Assembly (NCBI GenBank): GCA_949987705.1
Contig: OX465281.1
Location: 27,264,942 to 27,328,941 of the forward strand
Direction of reading: 5' to 3'
DNA from: Thereva unica
Lineage: Eukaryota; Arthropoda; Insecta; Diptera; Therevidae
Length of the DNA: 64,000 nucleotides
Translations under genes and position numbers: made by a program
Notes under the pieces: model-generated
The model's input: the letters and a program-made list of their open reading frames with translations, nothing else
Database searches by the model: none
What the model was told of the DNA's origin: nothing
Shown here: one piece after another, positions 31,795-44,436 of the stretch
Position numbering within the stretch: position 1 is the first letter of the stretch
Layout of the letters: each line of letters opens with the position of its first letter

Positions 31795-34700
31795 GATTTT
31801 ACTTGAAACTAACAACTTATAAGATTACATATTCACGAAAACCAGACAACAATTTGCTTATACTGTCAAAATATTAAAAATATCGAGTATCTACACTGTC
31901 TTCTTGTGAAAACCCTACAACCAACAAATGACTTAATATTCATTTCGCAAAAACAAAGAGAAAAAAAAAAAAACAATTTGTCAAACTTTTTATTTTGTAC
32001 CAAATACAACACCACACTTTATATGAGATTACAAAAATTTAATTTAAAACTAAATTAATAAAAAAAAAAACAATAAAATTGAGTTGTAACCACGATCCTC
32101 AAACTTCTTAATCTAATTCAATAAACAACATCAACAACAACAGCCAACCAAAAAAAAAAGAAAAAAAAATCGTGTTTCTCAAATCAGTATCAGAAAACTA
32201 ACTTCACAAACAGGATTTATTTGAAACAATTTAAAGTAACTTTTCTCGTTTTTGTATAAGTGTGTGTGTGTGTTTGTTAACATGAACACAAACTCTCAAG
32301 TACTATTAAAGGAGCATTTTGCTCCTTGGAATCCTAACGACGATAAACTTTATAAAACGTTGATTGAATTTTTCATAAACTGATAAAGCACCACCACCAA
32401 AAAAAAACATACAATATACAAGACAACAACAAGAACTCGGTCAAGTCTGCCATAAGAAATGATAAGGGGATGTTGGATGAAGGGAGGGGGGGGGTGGAGC
32501 AAGGGAGGGGAAGGATACAACAACAAGAACAACAAACGAAATAACTGAAGGAAATTTACAATAGAAGTCAGTGACCCTTTTTACGAAAAAAAAAAAGAAA
32601 AAAAATGGCGAACTCTCTCTTTCTGTCTCTCTGTCTCTCTCTGCCTCTCTCTGACTCTTAAGTCGTTATATCTTATCGCATCCCCATCAAAGCTATATTC
32701 CCTCATCCTCGTTCTTATCCACATCTTCTTCAGTTACTACTTCATCTCCCCTTCTCCTCTCGGCGAGTAAATCCTGTCGTCGTTTTGAAGAGGTCCTGAG
32801 TGATCCATTGTATGAAGGCCGCACATATACAGAATAAAGCGTTTCCGTTTTTGTTGAGGCTTATTTAGATATGGACCTGTTCTCTCTCTATACTGTCCAA
32901 ACAGGATCTCCTTTGCCCCACACCTCCGCTCTGTTTCTTTGGTTACCGTGCTGGATATATATCCATAGAGAGCACTATAGTAACGACGTTCGAGTATAGT
33001 GTAGAAAGAAAAGTCCAGGTCGAAATGGGTCCTTAATAACGTAAGATTCAGAAATGTTATAACGCTCATCAACGCTAAGAGGACTTCGATTAAACATCAC
33101 CACTTTCGGTACCAGAACCATGCACCACTAACACCAAGCAATTTCGTTGGTTCGTTCGTTCGTCGTTCCTTGCGGCCCCCCTGGTGTATATGTCAAGAAA
33201 TAGCCCCTTATGGCCGATGTAAACAAAATGGCGAAATCTAATTTTCTTTTGTTTTCTTACCGATAAGACTTTTGTCAGAGAATCGCTTTTTAAGGACGAC
33301 GAAAATTTTCCAAAGGAGTGTGAAAAGAGGAAAATTCTAGGATCACTGCTTTTCGATTACGCAAGATGCTTGAGTCTCTATACATCTACAGTATGTTTAT
33401 GTGTGCGGTAACTAGGAGGGAAAATTCTATCAAGAGGAAACTTTTCGGTAACAATTTTTGTGTGGAAATTATTTTTCGGTTTGACGAGATGAGTGTGCTG
33501 CTCTGGCTGGTCTCTCTGGCGGTGGCGTCAGAACGGAAACGATTGTCGAGTCAAGAGCCAAAGAACGTGCTTAGAAACAACATTTCTGTATCTCTCTAGA
33601 CTTCCTCAAGGGTCCTTCCCGGAGTGCTTAGTGGATGGTGGTGGTGGGTGGTCCTGGGTCCTGGGTCTTGTATACCCCTAGGAACGACGAGATGGCCCTG
33701 GCACTTGTTCCGCAAGCCGCAACTCCTTTAAGATTGTAAACAAGCATCGGGCACACGAATAATAGTTTTATAACAAAACGAAAATGACAACCTGCCTGTT
33801 TCTGGGATCTCTCTCTCCATTAAGGGACCTTCTCTGTGCCAGCCCAAGACCAAAGTGAAACTTTCCGCGTCAACGTCACAAATGAGGAAAATTTGTAGGA
33901 AAACTCTTGCGCTCCCAGCACCAGCAGTAGAAGTAGTAGTTGGCGGGTAGCTGCTGTACCAAGGGCGGGGGTTCGGGGTGGCTTAATTCCCATGTTTACG
34001 TACATTAATTCGCGTTTCAATTTGATGTTCAACAACTTTCCAAGCGGTGCAAATTCATTCTTAACTTCCGGCATCTGTTTTCTGTCTTCCGACAAAGTTT
34101 GTTAATTTTATTTAGTTCTGCGTTAGTACAAGGAGTATCCTGGGGATTCTTTCCATTCCCACACCCAGCCCTCAGCCAATCCTTCTCGTTCCTCTTACCC
34201 CACTGGCACTGCTCCTATTACAAGCTCCACTTCAGATTCGCTCTTCCTATCGTACATAATTCACCCGAAACTACCCTGACGAACTCCGCTGCATTCTAAT
34301 GCACCACCAGTCGCCTGAATGCAGAGTATTCTCTCCAACAACGACGGGACTTACATCAACAGAGCACAAGGAATATGGTAGGGCCAGAGGCTGCCGGCAC
34401 AACGAGGGGGTTGTTGTAAAGATATAGCGAAGGGATGTACCATGGAAAATTGTGGAGGGGATGTTGTACAACGCTAATTAGGATGATTACTGTTGCCGAC
34501 TTATTTCTGGTTTGTATGATGCTCATGAGCTCGTTTTTCCTGCTTGTCGAGCTGTGCAAGATTTTCTGGAAATTTACAGCCAACGACTCCACGGCATTAT
34601 GTGAGAGAGGATATTTTTGCTGGTCCTTATTCTCATCCTCCTCCTCCTCATCGTCCTACTCCTCCTCCTCAAATGCATGATGAAACGTTCACGGGCGGAG

Positions 34701-36060
34701 CACGGGGGGGCAGACAGCGGTGCGGGAGCAGAAAAGTTTTTAGTAAATCACTCCTTTACGCACGGACGATTTTAAGTGTGAGAAAATTACACGAGACCCC
34801 TAAACTGGTTTGTACTAGTACAAGAGGAGCATTTGGGGGTAGGTAGAGCCCTCTGAAGTGTTGGGGCGTGACATTAAATCCGACATTTTACAAAGAAGAG
34901 GGAAAATGTTCGCTCTCTTAGTTACGGGCCAAATGCGGGACGTTTTTGAACGATTGCGACAAGTACCACCGTTAGAGCTGTCAGGATTCAGCAGGGTTTT
35001 AAAGGGTATTTTTTTTATATTTCCCTTCAGATAAAGGTATATGGTATGTGCTCCATCCAAAAAGGCTTAGGCAGGGAGTGTTTAAAAAAAATTTGTGTTC
35101 CTCGCTTCAAAAGAGGTAAATAAGTGCTTCCCAATTTATTTTTATCCTTGATGTTAGGCGCGCCTTAACCTTCTCTCTAATCTTTTTTTCCTACATCTTC
35201 TACTTACATCTACTACTATTACCTACACCCTTTTTTTTCAACCTGTATCGGAGGTGTTATAAATGGATTCAGAAATACCGAGTGTATGTAACGACATCTA
35301 CACGCGGGAATTATTAATGCGGATGCTTGATGTTGAGTTGGCCTTGAAGAACACCGAGGGGGTTGTAATCGATTTTACTTTTTTGGTAAACGTTGAGATC
35401 AAGATTTCTTTATTTGATGATTTATGACATTTGCAAGCACACATTTTTTTCATATCATATATATATTATCTAGATGACATATATATCTTTTAACTGTCGT
35501 TAAAAGTATCATAAAATAAAAAAAAATCATGAAGAATTAAAATGGAATATTTGTGATTTATTGCGTAGCAGATGTTGATACTATACACACATGCACAGGG
35601 CAAATTTTTGAGCAAACTAAATGATATAAAATTAAGGCCTGAAGGATATGAGGATGATATTTAAAAATATACATACTATAAAAGTAGAAGAGTTGACGGT
35701 ACTAAACTCAAAGATTGCTATAAGTGCAGTAGGTCAATAGGTACTCTTAATCAACTGCCACCACGAAATGAAATGAAAATGTACAAGTAAAATTGGCAAG
35801 TACCGGATTGGTCAAGAAGTCACAAAGAGGTTTCAATTATAAATAACTAATTTTACATTATTATTTTATTAATTTGTTTTCTTTTTAGATTTTTGAAGAA
35901 TTTGAATATTTAACATTGAAAATGAATCCGCCAAATTTCAGTTTTTTGAACAATTGGATCTTGATAAAAATAACTTCAAACCTGATGAGTTTATTTTACT
36001 ATACACACAAAAAAAACAATATATAGGCACAAAATATGCAATATATATTAAAAATAAAAA
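31795..36060. other. Unassigned 4.3 kb between inverted AAGCTTTTG repeats
   Basis: No coding domain recognised. Low-complexity tracts are poly-A near 31960-32170, GT repeats near 32262, CT-rich sequence 32608-32660 and CCT repeats 34642-34672. Frames at 32737-33072, 33366-33681 and 34435-34846 lack family motifs. CGGCCCCCCTGGTG and related GC-richer sequence (33150-34350) may be unique host DNA. Confidence 0.3.
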
Positions 36061-36065
36061 GAACT

Positions 36066-36180
36066 TCCGAATGACGTCATGAAAGCTTAAAATTTGCTCT
36101 GACGCTCAAGCTCAAGAGCTTAAAGCTTTTCTTGTGTAATGATGAAAGCTTAAAAGCTTTAATTGCGTACACAAACTCAA
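36066..36180 (-). repeat. Inverted AAGCTTTTG-type repeats
   Basis: GACGTCATGAAAGCTTAAAA then GCTCAAGAGCTTAAAGCTTT and GATGAAAGCTTAAAAGCTTT are the reverse orientation of the array at 31530-31790, including the GACGT motif at the inner edge of each. The pair faces inward around 4.3 kb. Confidence 0.65.
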
Positions 36181-36331
36181 AATGCAAGAAAATCATCAAA
36201 CAACAACAATCAAAATGAGTTTAAAATTTAATCAGGTGTTAATTTTTAATTTTAGACCAGTTTTAGACTAGTTTGTTTATTTATGAGTAATTTTCTGAAT
36301 TCACAGATTTCTACATAATTAACTAATTGTA

Positions 36332-37186
36332 CCCCGCGATTCTAGATCCCAGAAATCTGACTATAAACAGAAAACGGGGAAAAAGCTCAAAGCTCTTGCC
36401 CTTTAGTGGAGACTATGTGCTTTTGTTAGAAAAAACGAGGATTTGGTATTCTGGATGTCAGATCTAACAAATGGAGGGGAATTTGAAGCTTTGAAAATCT
36501 GTCTATAGCCAGCGACTCGCTAGCTGCCTGTGATGGATTTTTTGATTATTTCATCAAAACGGGGTGTTTTAAAAGTGAAGTAATTGCTTAAAAATATTGA
36601 AAGCATGAACCCATATACAAGCGGGTTAATATTGGCAATTACTTATAAATTTGGGTATTACTTATAAAAATATTATTTGTCAGCTCCTCCGCGTGATGAT
36701 TATGCTCGTTCACTCTTGAACGCTCAGCAATAAATAAATCAAAGTAAAAAAATTAAAATAAAAAAAATTGATTTGTTGGGCTGTTGAACCGGACGTCTGC
36801 GCCCGTTAACAAATAAAAGTAAGTAAAATGCGTATTTTAAAATATTTTTAGGCTAGCATTCACCAACCTGGATAATAAATATCGTAGATATTTCGTATTT
36901 ACCGAGCATGATTTTGGGTGCACGGATCAAGTTAATTCAGCTGGTATTAACTGGTAATATTTATATGTACGCATTTTACTTACCTTGTTTTTATTTATTA
37001 ACTTCGCGCAACCGGCATTCGAATATAAACAAACACCACCTAATCACAATCATGGGACTGCTGAAGGGGAAGTCTGACTATTCAAAGTCTCCAAAATCGA
37101 GGGAAAGCTTTACGCGAAAGCTCTTTTTGTAATCTGGGGAAGCGTTGTTAGATCTAACAAAAACCTAACATCTAGAATCGCGGGGG
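36332..37186. mobile_element. TA-flanked inverted-repeat element (855 bp; Tc1/mariner-type ends)
   Basis: CCCCGCGATTCTAGAT at the left is matched by the inverse ATCTAGAATCGCGGGGG at the right. TA flanks both sides (36330-36331 and 37187-37188). Inner motifs also match inverted or direct (GTCAGATCTAACAA near 36460 and GTTAGATCTAACAA near 37147). TA duplication suggests the Tc1/mariner group. No transposase is present. Confidence 0.72.
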
Positions 37187-37188
37187 TA

Positions 37189-39189
37189 ATCTTTCATTGT
37201 GTTGACTCACTTGAAGTTCCTGGATTTTTGCTTTCCATTTCGTCCAATCGTTGGCTATTTTGGAATAACTCCACGCTTTCTTAAGATTTTCTCCTCTCAT
37301 GCACTCCCCTCCTAGTTAAAAAGTCCTTGTGACTTTTGCTCTGTCAGTATTCTTCTTTTTCTCGCTAAAGTCTGTACCAGCATAATGGCGCGATAAAAAT
37401 AGTGGGCGCCACTTATGCGAGCCCGGAAGAGCATGGCCAAGGAGCCAACACCATACATAAGAAATAAAAAGAAAATCCGGAACTCCTACGCCGGCCACAC
37501 GGAGTTGTCTAGCTCGCCGGAGGGGTCGTGGGGTGTGTGGCCGGGGCTTACCGCGGGTGGTTCACCACTTACCTGTGACTATAACACTCATCTTCCGACT
37601 CCATCCTTCGGGCATCGCCTGAACCGTGTCACTGTAGTGCGGTCCCGTGCCAACTTGTGGTATGGATAACCACCAGCTGACCAGGAAAGGCACTACCTAA
37701 GACTCCTGAAAAAGAAACGCCATCCGCCCCAACTATTCAAAAAAGAAGAAATCTAGCACATTACGTTCATCATTACAACCATTACAAATTCTTTGTTTAT
37801 TTCAGGTACATACATCAATACAAGAACAACAGGAGTTAAAAATCAATATTCAATAATAATAAAGGCAATGAACTCGAATCATTGTCAGATACAACTACAT
37901 CCACGTATTTAATTCAAAAAAAAATTGTATTTTACAATAGTAACTGCCCAGATAAATCCGGTCGATACTAGATATGGAAACGCGTCACTTTGGTACCAAT
38001 ACGATTAGTTTCTTACAAATGATATCACAATTATTGTGTTCAAGATACGGGAAACAATTGTCCCGGAAATAACAAGAAAAACTATTTTCACCAAATGAGC
38101 ACACAAACTGACAAAATAATGTGATTAAGATTAAAAAAATTAATATGAATTGCGCTAAAAATTTATGGTATAGTGTTAAATTAAAGAATGTACGAATATT
38201 TTATTTTATTTTGTGTATTTTTGTTTTTCTTTTGTTGCGTTTTGTTTTGTATTATTTATATTTAATGTATAATTACTTATTTCATAAGGTTCGTACTCAC
38301 GAAAAATATAATCAGAAACCTCTTACTAGTAATACCATCCGAAAAACCTTGCTGAAAAATGGCTGCGACCGTTGTTTTAGTAATTAGCTGCTGTCGGTCA
38401 AGGACTGCATTTTTCTTACCTCTGGAACGCCTCTGATACCACTAACACCCAAAATGAGCCACCGTTGCTCTTCTCCAGCACCTAATATGCCTCAAAAAAA
38501 ATCTTCAGAATTGTTCCCCGTCGATGAACGGTATTTCGGGGCATTGGCCCAAGGGACAAGAAAGAATTACTCCAGATCTCCTCCTACTACCCAATAATCT
38601 GCAGCTACTAAGGTCTATATTATTTATATCTTCATGGGTTGTTCGCCTTGCACCAGGACGACAGTCCACTTCCAAACACCAGTTTAGGTCTGCAACGGTA
38701 CCCTCTGAGACTCTGGATATCCTAGCTGGAACACGCCCATGCAAAATTTCAGCTTCGTGGATACTCTCTTCTACTTCATAAGCCGCAATCACATATGCTC
38801 AGCACCAGATCCAAAATTAATGTGCATAATAAGGAATCGCCGTCAAAAAACTTCCTTTTACCCGGAGTATACCAATCAACGAAATCCCTTATTCAAAATT
38901 ACACAACTGCCTTTCTTAAGAATGGTTTTTTTTCCAAATTTTACAAATCCTTTGTGGACAAATTATATACTTTTTTTCCTTTCCGGACTGACTTCCTAAC
39001 TGACTTCCCAATTTTTTCCTCACTAAATCCAATTATTTTTTTTCCTCGCCTCCCTCGTTTTAAATTTTTCCTTTTCCTACAAAGTGATTTACAATAAATT
39101 TCCCATTACCTACAAGGTGATTTCCAAAATAAATTTCCCCACCCAAATAAATAATAATTCCGACCGTTACAAGTCTTTGAGAAAATTAT
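37189..39189. other. Unassigned sequence
   Basis: A GC-richer block at 37400-37690 and opposed open frames at 38505-38792 show no recognised motif. Positions 38850-39150 consist of repeated T-rich phrases such as GACTTCC, AATTTTTTCC and CAAAGTGATTT, which look like decayed tandem repeats. Confidence 0.3.
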
Positions 39190-39415
39190 ATTTACTTGAG
39201 TCTTGTGGTATCTTGATTCTTATAATTTCATTTCTAAGCTCCAATCTGGCTTCCATAAATCCCACGGTTGCGAGACTGCTATGTTGAAGGTAACAACTGA
39301 TCTTCGTTCCGCCCTTGACCATGATGATATTGCAATACTAGTTCTTCTTGACTTCTCCAAAGCATTCGACTCTGTGGTTCACTTACATCTGCTCCATAAA
39401 CTTAGATTAGATTAG
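39190..39415 (+). pseudogene. CR1/Kiri-like reverse transcriptase fragment
   Basis: The reading LQSGFHKSHGCETAMLKVTT, then LVLLDFSKAFDSVVHLHLLH parallels WQSGFRKRHSCETALLKVTS and LLLLDFSKAFDSVNHGLLL of the relic at 46985-50166. It spans only the RT fingers and the first palm acidic motif (DFSKAFD). It is cut at both ends and orientated opposite to the other copies. Confidence 0.78.
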
Positions 39416-39499
39416 GTTGAAATAGCTGTTCCCTCACTAGGGAACCCCCATTGAGATGCCATTCTAGTTAGTGATTGAGGAAAAAAATAGACCTACATA

Positions 39500-39923
39500 T
39501 TTCGCATCCTCCTTAAGCTGCAATCTTTGACTGCAGAATCTTAGAGAGGGAAAGTCGTCTTAAACAGCACTACTTCAGTCTTAGCTGGGTTAACGCACAG
39601 CACAGGGCACCCAGACTTCCATCAGGCTTATCAACAATATATTAGCTATCATATTCCAAAAAGGCGGTAATAGGACTCCACCTTGCGGTGTGCACCTTCC
39701 AACACCTCTGACTGCTCCTGAGAGCCCCAGACTTGACTTTATGATCCTTCACCTCAGCAGCTGATCGATAAAGGTCCTGGAGCACCCATCGACATCCAGA
39801 CGCTGAAGTGACACCGTGACCGCAGAAGATTCAAAATAGTAGAAAGCACCTTCAATATCTAAGAAAGCAGTCAAAGTAAACTCCTTGAGTTCAAGGGATT
39901 TTTGAATGGCCGCTACCAGTGAG
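39500..39923 (-). pseudogene. LOA-like reverse transcriptase relic (3' part)
   Basis: The minus strand has GSLVAAIQKSLELKEFTLTA, FLDIEGAFYYFESSAVTVSL and CSRTFIDQLLR, then a GAVGRCTPQGGVL-like segment and RVNPAKTEVV-like sequence in other frames. The same family is at 21400-22250 (LLAVIERSLEFKEFTLAAFL). It is separated from its upstream part by the element at 39924-40197. Confidence 0.75.
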
Positions 39924-40197
39924 CCCACATGGAAAAAAATATAGCCAAAAATATATACTAAAAGTAACAAAAATATAGCGTGGATATCTAACTTTTGGCC
40001 GCTTTTTTATATCTCAGATATATCTCAGATATAGAATATATATTGAGATATATTTTTCGCATATTCCTAGATACATATGGATTATAAGCGGTAAGAATAT
40101 ATCCATCAATTACATCACAGATATATTTATGATATAAAGTTTATAGGATACAATATATCTCGAGGTGCAAACCGAGTTATATTTTTTTCCATGTGGG
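39924..40197. mobile_element. 274-bp inverted-repeat element inserted in LOA-like relic
   Basis: CCCACATGGAAAAAAATATA at the left is matched perfectly (20 bp) by the inverse at 40178-40197. The interior is dominated by ATATCTCAGATATA-like motifs that can pair internally. It interrupts the reading of the LOA-like element. The duplication is unclear (AG on both sides at most). The class is unknown. Confidence 0.72.
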
Positions 40198-41393
40198 AGT
40201 AGGTGAGAGTCTAGCAAAAGTTTATATCTAAGACTTCATAACTTACCCATGTAACGAACGTAGGTTCATTTTCCCTGTCCAAGAGATTATGTTGGAGTAA
40301 AAGGTCAAAAAGCAATTCACCCTTTTCTTACATTAATTAGTGCCTGAACTGCCCCAAATGGAGTTCGGAGCGTTTGCAGGCTGGCCCCATAAATAGTCGC
40401 TTCCTTTGCCGCATCGGATAAACTGAAGCTGTCTAGGTCCTCCTCATGTGGTAGGTAGGCAGATTCAATCCATATAGCCTTGCCGCCCTTTCTGCTGTCC
40501 AAGCAGACTACTACCGAGTCTGCATTACTATATTTGGACAACATAAAAGCGTTAAGGTCATTATTAACAATTAAAACGGCCTTACCTTCTCCATTCCTAG
40601 GATTCAGCAACCTGTATTTCGGAGTCCTGAAGGCCCCGGGGAATCCAAGGCTCCTGTACCAGGACGACATCCAAATCAACCTTCAAAAGGCGTAAGCAGA
40701 GAATGGCGGATACAGCGTTGCTGTGATGAAGATTAATCTGCGCTACTCTTAACATCATGGTTGAGGGAGTAACGGGATCAATCTCGATCACTTCCCACGG
40801 CCCTGGTGCCATCCGCCATCGCGACAGTAAGGAGCGCTGCTAGGATGTTCCTGAAAAATTGGGAGGAAAATCGTCGCCTCAATTTTCTTCCATTTATCAG
40901 GAAGAATCACCATCTGACCTTTTAGCACTTGGCTATAGGTCTTAGTAGTAGGAGGAAGTGAATTGTTATTTTTCCTACGACGCTTAGCTTTAGGGTGATT
41001 CGGTTCCTCAAGGGACCTCCACCGCTTTGATATTAGGTCGCCAGTTTTCGAAGTATGCTCGCTGACAATCTGCGTCGCCCACCTTATTGAACCTTGTTGC
41101 TTCTCGATGATATCACTTTTCGCAATTCCTTTGAATCTAGCAAGAATTCTTTAGGTGTTACGTTGCTCTGGGTAGTTGATCCTTGTTGGTGGAGCACCTT
41201 TAGAGTCGGAACGCATAATAGATTTGTTAACCTCCGGATCTGCACGGGTACAGTTGAGGGGCTTGCTTCTGTTGAAGCAACTGGCCTAGAGGGATTGGGG
41301 TGCTTCGGTTAAAGTCGGAAGCTCATTTTTTCCCTTTACCAACCCTACTGCTTTTCCCTTTTCAGCCCGAGTTTTTTCTTTATTTTCGGTCAT
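40198..41393 (-). pseudogene. LOA-like retrotransposon ORF1 remnant and endonuclease
   Basis: A minus-strand ORF1-like reading starts at the ATG at 41393-41391 (MTENKEKTRAEKGKAVGLV). It includes a basic stretch AKRRRKNNN and GQMVILPDKWKKIEATIF. The endonuclease follows: MMLRVAQINLHHSNAVSA, LDVVLVQEPWI, then after a frameshift near 40650 PKYRLLNPRNGEGKAVLIVN, SVVVCLDSRK and WIESAYLPHEE. QIN.HHS, VQEPW and SAYLPH are diagnostic of the LOA/I-type APE endonuclease. It is cut by a deletion before the RT at about 40250. The order ORF1, EN, RT on the minus strand matches an intact element layout. Confidence 0.8.
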
Positions 41394-44116
41394 TCATTTT
41401 GTTTGCTAATATTTTAGCTTTTGACCCTTCCACCTCTGAGTAGGTATTTAGCCGCCCTACTCAAGCCCCCACACCGCGGCAAGGTAGACTACCAGCACAA
41501 AGACTGGGATTTTGTTCGTCACAGGCACGGCCCTTGTCTTTCCACTTCCTCTTTCTATATAGCATTCCTTTTTTCTTGTCTTTCCTCTCTTCACAAATTT
41601 TCTAACCACGGTAATATTTTATGGAACGTGGTGAAGTATATATCGAATGTTGGACGTTCACCATTTCAGTCTTCTATCTACTATCTTTTCAACTAGAGTT
41701 TGCTGTTTGGGGCATTGCACTCTAGAATAACGTGGATGAAACGATGAGGAGCATATCCATAAACGCTCAAGGTTGGAGGAATTTAACAGGATGAACGGGA
41801 AATGTCCACCCTTAAAATTACTAAAGCAGCCTTAGCACTTAATGTCGTATGGCATCTTAATCCTTGATCGATGAAACCATTTTAAATTGAATCAAGACAT
41901 TATCAAAATTTCATTTTGATACATTTTGATGAAAACTGGTTGATACAGCCTATCACACCTTAACGAATCATAGCCCTCTACCTTCTAAATTTCTCTTCTA
42001 ACCTTCCTCCTACTCCCAATTTCACATGTGTTATTGCAAATAGCTTTCCACTTTTTACTTCCTTAATTAATTTAACCAACTAAAAAAAAACATGACCTAG
42101 TTTGAATTAAATATCCGCATATTACTCTGTAGAATAAAAATATTAAACTAAATTATTATAATTAAGAACATCTGCCTTTTGCCCCACATCTAAAAGGAAC
42201 ACAGAAACCCACTCCTGTAATGGTGCCTGGTAGGAATATAATAAGTAGAAAGTTAAACATTGATTTTAGTTTCTTTGCTCAGGGGAAAAAAGTTGATTCG
42301 TTCCATGTTTCCCCGTACAATGACTAAACATTTTCAAAAATGGTAACATTATATAATTTTTGGTTGGAATTTAAAAATATTAAAAATAGAAATTATTATC
42401 ACAATTTAGTGGTATTTGTTTTTACGATATTATAAAATCAGTCATTTAACACTATTTTCTATTGTATTCCTATTCTAGGAAGTTAATCTTGCTTTTATTG
42501 GAGTAGTACAAAGGTATGCTCCTTTAAGCTTCTATAAAAACAATCAAAAATCCGAGGATAAAAGGAATGAACTTGTATCAGTATTGCATTATAACCTAAC
42601 AATAGCCGTTGTTACACCAGAAAATACTCCGAGGTTCAAGGGATGTATTTCAAGATATCCAAATACTGAACGAAAAGAATGCCAAGCCCATTATGCACTA
42701 TGGTAAAGCCAATAAGACTATTTCCTTCTTCCAAATTTTGTCTGGGATTTGGCCTTTGGCAGTACGAACGCCAACTTTGTTGCTTCCATCGTCACCAGAG
42801 TTGTACAGATAGAAATATGTTTGTACAGTTTCTGCAAAGTCTATAAATTCCAGGCCGAATTGATGGCTTATGTGGCAACTGATAATTCGAACTTCTACTT
42901 GCCCGCTTGTAGTGGACACACAACTAGCAAAACGTGAGCATTCGGACTTATAACAAGAATTTCATTACGTTAAAATGCGGCGTGTGCCTTCCTGTAGTTC
43001 TATATTCGAATGGCCTTTTCGCAGGTGAGTTTTACTAGTCTCGTACGCCGCAGCATTCGACGGGTCGCACGTTTGGCTGGTCGGTGGCCGCGAAACAATC
43101 GAGGGGCTACTATGATACTCTCTGGCGTTCCCATAAAAATTCTTGTGTACAATTTAGCCATATCTTAAGGCGCCCTTTCACATACAGGTCGATGGCGGGC
43201 TCTGGCCTGAAATTTCTCGCCTTAAAGCCAGGTTTCGCCACCCACCTCCCCGGCTGCCTACTAGATGGCGTCTGCAGTCCAAGAAAGCTGACAAAAATCC
43301 TTGTGTGTGGCTATTTGTCGTCAGTTCGTGCCTGAAGATCTGAACTTCTATTCGGTTTCAAGCCGTGAATTTACGGCTCGAATTCACACCGTATCCAGTC
43401 GGACCTGAAAGCAAGGCGCGAAAACCACTCACACTGGGCATTCACGGGTGTTCACGGCTTGAGTCTGTTTGTGCGTTTAAAGTTTTGGCAATGAACATTT
43501 TTGCACTTAAATTAACTATCGTCTTCGCCAGTGTGTCTGTAGGGAATCATGACGTCACCTGCCTGCCACGGCCTGTCAGGCGAATACGTGAAGTCCTCAT
43601 TCTTCAGTCAAACTGAGTATTTTGTGGCCTTCATCGGGTCGTGCCTCCCGACTTGGCCTGCCGGCGGCCTGTTGGTAAATGGGGGCTTTTGTGGAGAAAC
43701 ATGTTTTATTTAAAAAAAATATGAGTGTGTTTAAGACCACACTTTAGAAGTAAAACTTTTGTGCCCATCGACTAGTAATATGCAATAGATATAGTGGAAA
43801 GTCTGTCGGATCTTTAGTACGCTTGAGAAAATTCAGGCCAACGACAGATTCAGGAAGAATAGTGACGAATCTACTGACGGACTTGATACAAAGTCTATTT
43901 GAAAATATAAATATTTATGAATTCCTATTTACATTAAAACCTAAAAGTAACCGAGTAAAAATAATTTTTATTGGCTAATTTTCTGAAAAGCATACACGCG
44001 GTGCACCTAGTACGTATAGCATATAAGTGCACATCCCACACGGGTATGCACGCTTCCGCCACAGGCATGGATACTACTGCCACAGGCACGAAAATCTAAA
44101 CATTCACCTCATGGAA
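41394..44116. other. Unassigned sequence
   Basis: No supported gene. Positions 42950-43680 are GC-richer and contain repeated short phrases (ATTCACGG, TTCACGGCTTGA) but no domain I can name. The rest is AT-rich. Confidence 0.3.
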
Positions 44117-44119
44117 GTA

Positions 44120-44433
44120 AGCTGGTGACATATGCAAGCGTACATGCATTGCATTCAGAGGTTCATAAAATTGCATGGTTTTTTTCCGTCCCGGCTTTCA
44201 CAGATAGCTCGAAAATCTAAGTAACGAGTGCATGCAAGGTGCCTGTGTTTGTTGTGCATACTTGTGTGTGCTATTTCGAATGCGGCATTACAGAAAAAGT
44301 TAAAAGTAGTCCGACCTTTGCGTGGCATGCATTCCATTCATGGAACATTCCGTCAGGTCGCATTTGAATACACACACTTCTATATTATTTATCAAAGAAT
44401 TGAACGCATGTACGCTTGGATATGTCACCAGCT
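44120..44433. mobile_element. 314-bp inverted-repeat element, copy 1
   Basis: AGCTGGTGACATATGCAAGC then GTACATGC at the left is mirrored by GCATGTACGCTTGGATATGT and CACCAGCT at the right. GTA flanks both sides (44117-44119 and 44434-44436). A second copy in the opposite orientation is at 63136-63419. Internal shared phrases include ATCTAAGTAACGA, TACAGAAAAAGT, TTTGCGT-GCATGCATTC and ACACACTTCTATATT. Confidence 0.8.
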
Positions 44434-44436
44434 GTA

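Noticed and set aside
38505..38792. 95-codon minus frame opposed to an 85-codon plus frame
   Set aside because: Neither shows a recognisable motif; mutual antisense openness in GC-richer DNA is expected by chance.
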